From a bacterium (GTDB taxonomy: Bacteria > Patescibacteriota > Minisyncoccia > UBA6257 > 2-01-FULL-56-20), in assembly GCA_021817655.1 (NCBI GenBank), contig JAKAGE010000031.1, positions 1 to 8,951 on the forward strand: a stretch of 8,951 nt of DNA, read 5' to 3'. Positions within the stretch are counted from its first letter, which is position 1. Each line of letters starts with the position of its first letter. Both the position numbers and the translations under genes were made by a program. The notes below the pieces were generated by a model. That model was not told where the DNA came from, made no database searches, and worked only from the letters and a program-made list of their open reading frames with translations. Below are positions 4,791-8,951 of the stretch, piece after piece.

Positions 4791-5573
4791 ATGACATTGG
4801 ATGACAATGGCGATGCGGCCATCGCGCTCGACGATGTTGCCGTCACTCTCGGCGGACGGAAGATCGTGGAGAACCTCAGCTTTGCCGTGGCAAAAGGGGA
4901 TTTTGTCGCGATCCTCGGCCCCAACGGAGCGGGAAAGACAACGCTTTTGAAGTTGCTGCTCGGCCTCGTCGCGCCATCGCGCGGGACCGTTTCCGTGCTC
5001 GGGCGCGCCCCGCGGCGCGGCGACCGGAACATCGGTTATGCGCCGCAGCACCGGGTCCTCGAGACGGACCTCGCGCTTCGTGCGCGGGACGTCGTCGGAT
5101 TCGGCCTCGACGGCGACCGCTGGGGGATCGGCTTCGGCAGCAAAAAACGTGACCGGCTGATCGACGCTGCGCTCAAGGAGGTCGATGCGCTGCAGTTCGG
5201 CAATGCCTCGGTGGGCCATCTTTCCGGCGGCGAGCAGCAGCGCCTTCTCATCGCCCAGGCGCTCATCACCGACCCGAAGGTCCTTCTGCTCGACGAGCCG
5301 CTCTCGAATCTCGACATCAACCATTCCGCGGAGATCGTGGCATTGCTCGAGGACGTCGCAAAAAAGCGGGGTGTCACCGTAATGCTCGTTTCCCACGACA
5401 TCAATCCGCTCCTGCCCGCGGCGAACCGCGTGCTGTATCTTGCGCGCGGGCATAGCGCGATCGGAACGCCGCACGAGATCATCACGAGCGAGACGCTTTC
5501 GCGGCTGTACGGCGCGAATGTGGAAGTGGTCCGGAGCGGCGAGCACGTCTTTGTGATCGGGGCGGAAGTGTGA
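4791..5573 (+). CDS. Zn/Mn ABC transporter, ATP-binding subunit
   Basis: This is the cytoplasmic ATPase that drives the two permeases encoded next. Numbered from the alternative start at 4782 (263 aa; 260 aa from 4791), it shows Walker A GPNGAGKTT (46-54), the Q-loop APQH (Gln89), the signature LSGGEQQRLLIAQAL (147-161), Walker B VLLLDEP (Glu172), the D-loop SNLD and the H-loop His205 in LVSHDIN. Length and motifs match the ZnuC/TroB/MntB ATPases. ATG 4791 is preferred because the -10 box at 4778-4783 overlaps the upstream ATG at 4782 and predicts transcription from 4790-4791. If the gene is read through from the binding-protein gene, 4782 could also be used. Its stop overlaps the next start in GTGA (5570-5573), a sign of coupled translation. 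Confidence 0.93.
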   Translation: MTLDDNGDAAIALDDVAVTLGGRKIVENLSFAVAKGDFVAILGPNGAGKTTLLKLLLGLVAPSRGTVSVLGRAPRRGDRNIGYAPQHRVLETDLALRARDVVGFGLDGDRWGIGFGSKKRDRLIDAALKEVDALQFGNASVGHLSGGEQQRLLIAQALITDPKVLLLDEPLSNLDINHSAEIVALLEDVAKKRGVTVMLVSHDINPLLPAANRVLYLARGHSAIGTPHEIITSETLSRLYGANVEVVRSGEHVFVIGAEV

Positions 5574-6388
5574 CGGAACTCATGCCGATCTTTCACTATC
5601 AATTCATCCAGAACGCGTTCATCGCCGGATCGGCGGTCGCCGTCGTTGCCGGGATCGTCGGCTATTTCCTCGTGACGCGCGGCCTCACGTTCGCGGGCCA
5701 CGCATTGTCGCACATCGGGTTCGCGGGGGCCGCGGGTGCCCTGCTCATCGGCATCGATCCGCTGTTCGGCATGCTCGTCTTCACGATCGCCGCCGGCATC
5801 GGCATCGGCGTCCTCCGGCGGGACCTTCACGAGGAAGACATCAATATCGGCATTATCATGATGCTCATGCTGGGGTTGGGAGCGCTCTTTATCGCGCTCT
5901 ACAGCGGATACGCCGAACAGGCCTACAGCATCCTTTTCGGCACGATCCTCGGCATCAGCCGCACCGATGTGTTCGTGACGCTTGGCATTGGGGCCGGCGC
6001 CGGAGCGGCGCTCGCGTTCATTTTCCGTCCGCTCCTTTTCAGCTCGATCGACCCGGAGGTCGCGGCGGCGCGCGGCGTCCCGGTGCGGGCGCTCGGGATC
6101 GCGTTCCTCGTCATCGTGGCGATCGCCGTCTCGATGTCGGTGCAGGTCGTCGGCGTACTGCTCATTTTCACGCTGCTCGTCGGCCCTGCTGCGGTGGCCA
6201 CCCGCCTTGCCGCGCGACCCCTCGCCGCGGTCTCCCTTGCAATCGCGTTCGGGCTTGCGTTCACCTGGAGCGGGATCCTCGCCGCCGCCGTCTTCGGATG
6301 GCCGGTGGCGTTCTGCATCGCAACGGTCGCGTTCGCCGCCTACCTTCCCGTCCGTCTCGCAACGGCGAACGCCGGACGGCGAACATAG
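5570..6388 (+). CDS. Zn/Mn ABC transporter permease, first of two
   Basis: This 272-residue polytopic membrane protein belongs to the ABC-3 family (ZnuB/TroC/MntC type) and forms part of the metal channel. It has about eight hydrophobic segments. Family landmarks are GYFLVTRGLTFAGHALSHIGFAG (residues 31-53), HEEDINIG, SILFGTILGI, and the conserved block around PEVAAARGVPVRALG, followed by VQVVGVLLIFTLLVGPAAVA. The GTG start overlaps the ATPase stop by 4 nt and places FIAG at residues 17-20, the same as in the second permease. ATG 5582 is the alternative. The tail ends ANAGRRT. No Shine-Dalgarno is clear, so coupling to the ATPase is likely. Confidence 0.92.
   Translation: MTELMPIFHYQFIQNAFIAGSAVAVVAGIVGYFLVTRGLTFAGHALSHIGFAGAAGALLIGIDPLFGMLVFTIAAGIGIGVLRRDLHEEDINIGIIMMLMLGLGALFIALYSGYAEQAYSILFGTILGISRTDVFVTLGIGAGAGAALAFIFRPLLFSSIDPEVAAARGVPVRALGIAFLVIVAIAVSMSVQVVGVLLIFTLLVGPAAVATRLAARPLAAVSLAIAFGLAFTWSGILAAAVFGWPVAFCIATVAFAAYLPVRLATANAGRRT
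6023..6106 (+). repeat. 84-nt patch nearly identical in both permeases (copy 1)
   Basis: By direct comparison it differs from 6864-6947 at only two positions (acccGgag/acccTgag and gcGctc/gcActc), both silent. Flanking permease sequence is clearly more diverged. It encodes the FRPLLFSSIDPEV and AAARGVPVRALGIAF block. Confidence 0.85.
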
Positions 6389-6410
6389 CGGAACGATCGC
6401 ATCACGCGCC

Positions 6411-7256
6411 ATGGCAAATTTCTTTTTCCTTCTCCGGCAGCCGTTCGTCGAATCCGCATTCATCGCCGGGACGCTCATCGCCGTTGTCGCGGCGATCGTC
6501 GGCTATTTCGTCGTGCTTCGTGCGCAGGCGTTCGCCGCGCACGCGCTCTCGCACGTCGGCTTTGCCGGCGCCACCCTTGCGGCGCTCGCCGGCATGAGCG
6601 GGCTCCTCGGCATGACCGGGTTCACGGCTGCGGCGGCGCTCGGGATCGGCGCGATGGGGGAGCGCGCACGGGGACGGGACGTGGAGATCGGCATGGTGCT
6701 CTCGTTCGCCCTTGGCCTCGGAGTCCTCTTTCTCCGTCTCTATACGAATTCGGCGAGCGAGACGGTGAGCGTCCTTTTCGGCTCGATCCTGTCCGTCACG
6801 CCGGCGGACATCATATATACGCTGATCTTCGGCCTTGCCGCACTCATCGCGCTTGCCGCGATCTTCCGTCCGCTCCTTTTCAGCTCGATCGACCCTGAGG
6901 TCGCGGCGGCGCGCGGCGTCCCGGTGCGGGCACTCGGGATCGCGTTCATGCTCATCCTTGCGGTCAACGTGGCGGAGGCGATCCAGGTCGTCGGCGTGCT
7001 CCTTGTTTTTGCGCTCATCGTCGCGCCCGCGGCGGCGGCGCAGCATCTCACGAAGCGTCCGCTCGCCGCCATAGGGATCGCGGTCGTCTTTGGGGCGCTC
7101 TTCACCTGGATCGGCCTCGCGCTCGCGGTCGCGACGGCGTGGCCGGCAAGCTTCGTGATCGCGGCCATCGCGGCCATCACCTACTTCATCGCGATCACGT
7201 TCGGGCACCTTGTTCGTCCGCACGGACGGACGCCGTGCCATCATCATGCCTGGTAG
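6411..7256 (+). CDS. Zn/Mn ABC transporter permease, second of two, with His-rich tail
   Basis: This 281-residue ABC-3 family permease is paralogous to the one just upstream. It begins MANFFFLLRQPF and keeps GYFVVLRAQAFAAHALSHVG, SVLFGSILSV, the PEVAAARGVPVRALG block and IQVVGVLLVFALIVAPAAAAQ. Two tandem, related permeases suggest a heterodimer, as in TroCD, SitCD and MntCD importers. The C-terminus extends past the last helix as HLVRPHGRTPCHHHAW, with five His and one Cys, which may bind metal on the cytoplasmic side; the first permease has no such tail. The open frame reaches back into the first gene, but coding similarity starts at ATG 6411, 22 nt after its stop. No Shine-Dalgarno is visible. 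Confidence 0.92.
   Translation: MANFFFLLRQPFVESAFIAGTLIAVVAAIVGYFVVLRAQAFAAHALSHVGFAGATLAALAGMSGLLGMTGFTAAAALGIGAMGERARGRDVEIGMVLSFALGLGVLFLRLYTNSASETVSVLFGSILSVTPADIIYTLIFGLAALIALAAIFRPLLFSSIDPEVAAARGVPVRALGIAFMLILAVNVAEAIQVVGVLLVFALIVAPAAAAQHLTKRPLAAIGIAVVFGALFTWIGLALAVATAWPASFVIAAIAAITYFIAITFGHLVRPHGRTPCHHHAW
6864..6947 (+). repeat. 84-nt patch nearly identical in both permeases (copy 2)
   Basis: Second copy of the 6023-6106 block, in the same reading frame and at the equivalent place in the second permease. 82 of 84 bases agree. Confidence 0.85.
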
Positions 7257-7283
7257 CGGATGCATGAGCCGCACGCGGCGCTG

Positions 7284-7292
7284 TGGTATCAT
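7284..7292 (+). promoter_or_regulatory. Extended -10 promoter of the MBL-fold gene
   Basis: TGGTATCAT fits the extended -10 pattern TGnTATAAT with one mismatch and ends 6 nt before ATG 7299, so a leaderless mRNA is predicted. No good -35 is visible. It would let the hydrolase be expressed apart from the importer. Confidence 0.5.
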
Positions 7293-7298
7293 ATGCAT

Positions 7299-7943
7299 AT
7301 GACCATCACCAAACTTGGGCATTGCTGCCTTGTACTTGAAAATAACGGAACGCGGATCATGACCGATCCGGGAACCTATACCACCCAGGAAGTGAATGGC
7401 GTGACGGGGATCGGCATGATCCTCATCACGCATGAGCATGCGGACCATTACCATGCGGAGTCGGTCGCGGCGGTGCTCAAGAATAACCCCGGTGCCGTCG
7501 TGGTGAGCAACGGCTCGGTGGCGAAGCTGCTCGCGGAGCAGCGCATCGCCTGCACCGTGGTCGGCGACGGCCAATCCGCGACGATCGCCGGATCGCTCAT
7601 TGAGGGGTTCGGCAAGGACCACGCGGTCATTTACGGCACGATGGGGCAGTGCGAGAACACCGGCTACTTTGTCGATGGCGCGTTCTATTTCCCCGGGGAC
7701 AACTTCCATGTGCCGGGCAAGCCGGTCGATGTGCTTGCGCTTCCGACGGCCGGACCGTGGATGAAGATCGCCGAAGCGATCGATTTCGCAAAGGCGGTCA
7801 AACCGCGCGTGGCGTTCCCGGTGCATGACGGCATGATCGTTCCCGCAACCAGCGGCTTCGTCGCGGCGATGCTCAAGAATTTCCTTGCCGAGGGCGGTAC
7901 GGAGTTCGTTCCGCTCGCCGCGGGGGAGACAAAGACATTCTGA
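7299..7943 (+). CDS. MBL-fold metallo-hydrolase, UPF0173/beta-lactamase-like
   Basis: This 214-residue cytoplasmic protein has the metallo-beta-lactamase fold (Pfam Lactamase_B_3 type). The metal-binding motif H-E-H-A-D-H spans 45-50, with Asp23 in TDPG, Asp134 in FPGDNF and His176 in PVHDG as probable further ligands or active-site residues. The opening ITKLGHCCLVLE (3-14) is typical of small UPF0173-like hydrolases such as UlaG relatives, whose substrates are mostly unknown. These enzymes usually carry Zn or Mn, so its place beside a Zn/Mn importer is suggestive but does not show a shared function. Start 7299 was chosen from the -10 box 6 nt upstream; ATG 7293 or 7260 in the same frame is possible. 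No terminator separates it from the permease 42 nt upstream. Confidence 0.88.
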   Translation: MTITKLGHCCLVLENNGTRIMTDPGTYTTQEVNGVTGIGMILITHEHADHYHAESVAAVLKNNPGAVVVSNGSVAKLLAEQRIACTVVGDGQSATIAGSLIEGFGKDHAVIYGTMGQCENTGYFVDGAFYFPGDNFHVPGKPVDVLALPTAGPWMKIAEAIDFAKAVKPRVAFPVHDGMIVPATSGFVAAMLKNFLAEGGTEFVPLAAGETKTF

Positions 7944-7978
7944 CCGGACCAGGGCATTTTGCCGATCTTTGCCGCACC

Positions 7979-8951
7979 ATGAAACCCCGACCGATATCGC
8001 TGCCCGGCGACATGCTTCCGCACGATGCCATCATCGAATGGTGGTACTGGAACGGCATGCTCGCCGATACGCGGGGAAACCGCTATTCATACATGGATTG
8101 CCTGTTCCGCGCGGACGCAAAACGGGTGAACATCCCATACCTCAAAAGCATTTTCAGCCGGGGCACCCGGGGGAAACACGTCCTATTTGCGCACTCGATG
8201 TTCGCGGACCTCGGGAAAAAGCGGACCGAAAAGAACGTTCAGAACATCTCTTTTGCATCGCGTGACAGCTTCTCGCGCCCGCTGTTTTACGTTCAATACC
8301 TTGACCCGATCGCCGCAGCCGGCGGATTCGTCGTTTATGAGATGAAGGAGGCGAAGTCCGGAACGTTCCACGTAAAGACCGATCGCGTCGACCTCACGCT
8401 GACCTCCCGCAAGCGCCCGATGCTCGAAGGCGGGAACGGCGTCATTGACGTCCGGGGGCGCAAAAGCTTCTACTATTCATTGACCGACCTTGAAACCACA
8501 GGGACGGTGCGCGTCGGGGACGAATGGGTGGGAGTCACGGGGCGCTCATGGATGGACCATCAATGGGCGGACGTCGCCTATGCGAACGATGCATGGACAT
8601 GGTTCTCGTTCCAGTTCGATGACGGCACCGATCTCATGTGCGTCGAATATAATGACGGGAAAGGAAAGGATCATGTCGTCGATATGATCGCCCCGGACGG
8701 CACGCCGGCCCACGCCGACCATGCCGAGTTCGCGCCCGGGGCAAAAAAATGGAAGAGCGCGGTCACGAAGGCCGTATATCCGCTCGCCTGGACGATCGCC
8801 GTCCCCGAACTCGGCATCGCACTCGAGACCGCAGCGATCATTCCCGACCAGGAGATGATCTTCGGCGCCATTAATTACTGGGAGGGGCCGGTCACGGTCA
8901 AAGGGACCATCGGCACGCGCCGGGTGAAGGGGACCGGATTCATGGAGCTCG
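7979..8951 (+). CDS. CrtC/AttH lipocalin-like domain protein (3' end outside window)
   Basis: The frame stays open from ATG 7979 to the window end, so 324 residues are visible; family members are about 340-370, so little should be missing. Motifs of the CrtC/AttH (hydroxyneurosporene synthase-like) superfamily are IIEWWYWNGML (18-28), GRSWMDHQWAD (188-198) and the following AWTWFSFQFDDGTDLM. The family folds as two lipocalin-like beta-barrels; CrtC hydrates carotenoids, while most relatives have no known substrate. No carotenoid genes are nearby, so an isoprenoid or lipid ligand is only a guess from the family. There is no signal peptide. It begins 35 nt after the MBL gene stop, with no Shine-Dalgarno and no clear -10, so co-transcription with the MBL gene is likely. 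Confidence 0.85.
   Translation, partial: MKPRPISLPGDMLPHDAIIEWWYWNGMLADTRGNRYSYMDCLFRADAKRVNIPYLKSIFSRGTRGKHVLFAHSMFADLGKKRTEKNVQNISFASRDSFSRPLFYVQYLDPIAAAGGFVVYEMKEAKSGTFHVKTDRVDLTLTSRKRPMLEGGNGVIDVRGRKSFYYSLTDLETTGTVRVGDEWVGVTGRSWMDHQWADVAYANDAWTWFSFQFDDGTDLMCVEYNDGKGKDHVVDMIAPDGTPAHADHAEFAPGAKKWKSAVTKAVYPLAWTIAVPELGIALETAAIIPDQEMIFGAINYWEGPVTVKGTIGTRRVKGTGFMEL

Noticed and set aside
3771..5546. Long antisense open frame of 591 codons over the binding-protein and ATPase genes
   Set aside because: Arg/Asp-rich, no domain, no start signal, and fully opposite two well-supported genes; long antisense frames are common in GC-rich coding DNA.
7261..7297. Hairpin-like GC-rich segment between the second permease and the MBL gene as a terminator
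   Set aside because: The GCCGC/GCGGC arms leave a 2-nt loop and no T-run follows.
5036..7826. Two further long antisense open frames (480 and 474 codons)
   Set aside because: They are Arg/Glu/Asp-rich mirror images of the permease and MBL genes with no recognisable family.
1..8951. CRISPR array or insertion sequence
   Set aside because: No regularly spaced repeats and no transposase-like frame or terminal inverted repeats were seen.

Overview
The window (8951 bp, GC-rich by eye, roughly 60%) reads as chromosomal DNA of a streamlined bacterium, most likely a member of the Patescibacteria/candidate phyla radiation (CPR). The reasons are a very short SMC protein without a recognisable hinge, several genes whose -10 box lies 6-12 nt before the ATG (leaderless-type starts), and an almost complete lack of Shine-Dalgarno sequences. 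A membrane-anchored metal-binding protein with no lipobox cysteine also fits a one-membrane cell. The taxonomic call is an inference; no marker gene in the window proves it.

Layout. 1-56 is the tail of an unknown Lys/Ala-rich protein. 59-2368 is a compact SMC ATPase. 2383-2453 (minus) is tRNA-Ala(CGC) with the G3:U70 alanine identity pair, convergent with smc. Its promoter overlaps a forward promoter for the next gene, and its 5' leader holds a 13-bp hairpin and a duplicate of the tRNA 5' end. 2625-3311 encodes a five-helix membrane protein of the mechanosensitive-channel-like TM-helix family and ends at a bidirectional terminator.

3350-3557 has no CDS but is dense in signals. Two back-to-back promoters share a palindrome formed by their -35 boxes. 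The rightward one drives a 56-residue single-pass basic membrane protein (3558-3728), the only gene here with a strong Shine-Dalgarno and with its own terminator. The leftward one would make an RNA of about 130 nt with three hairpins, ending at the reverse face of the bidirectional terminator. A divergent small RNA beside a small hydrophobic protein recalls the tisB/istR-1 type I toxin-antitoxin layout, and this is the best candidate for an undescribed system in the window.

3816-7256 is a complete zinc/manganese ABC importer: a membrane-anchored binding protein, an ATPase and two tandem permeases (a troCD/sitCD-like arrangement, probably a permease heterodimer). The permeases share an 84-nt patch that is almost identical. 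A candidate metalloregulator dyad and a Fur-like half-site sit at the promoter of the first gene. 7299-7943 encodes a metallo-beta-lactamase-fold hydrolase with its own extended -10 promoter. 7979-8951 is a CrtC/AttH lipocalin-like protein cut off by the window end.
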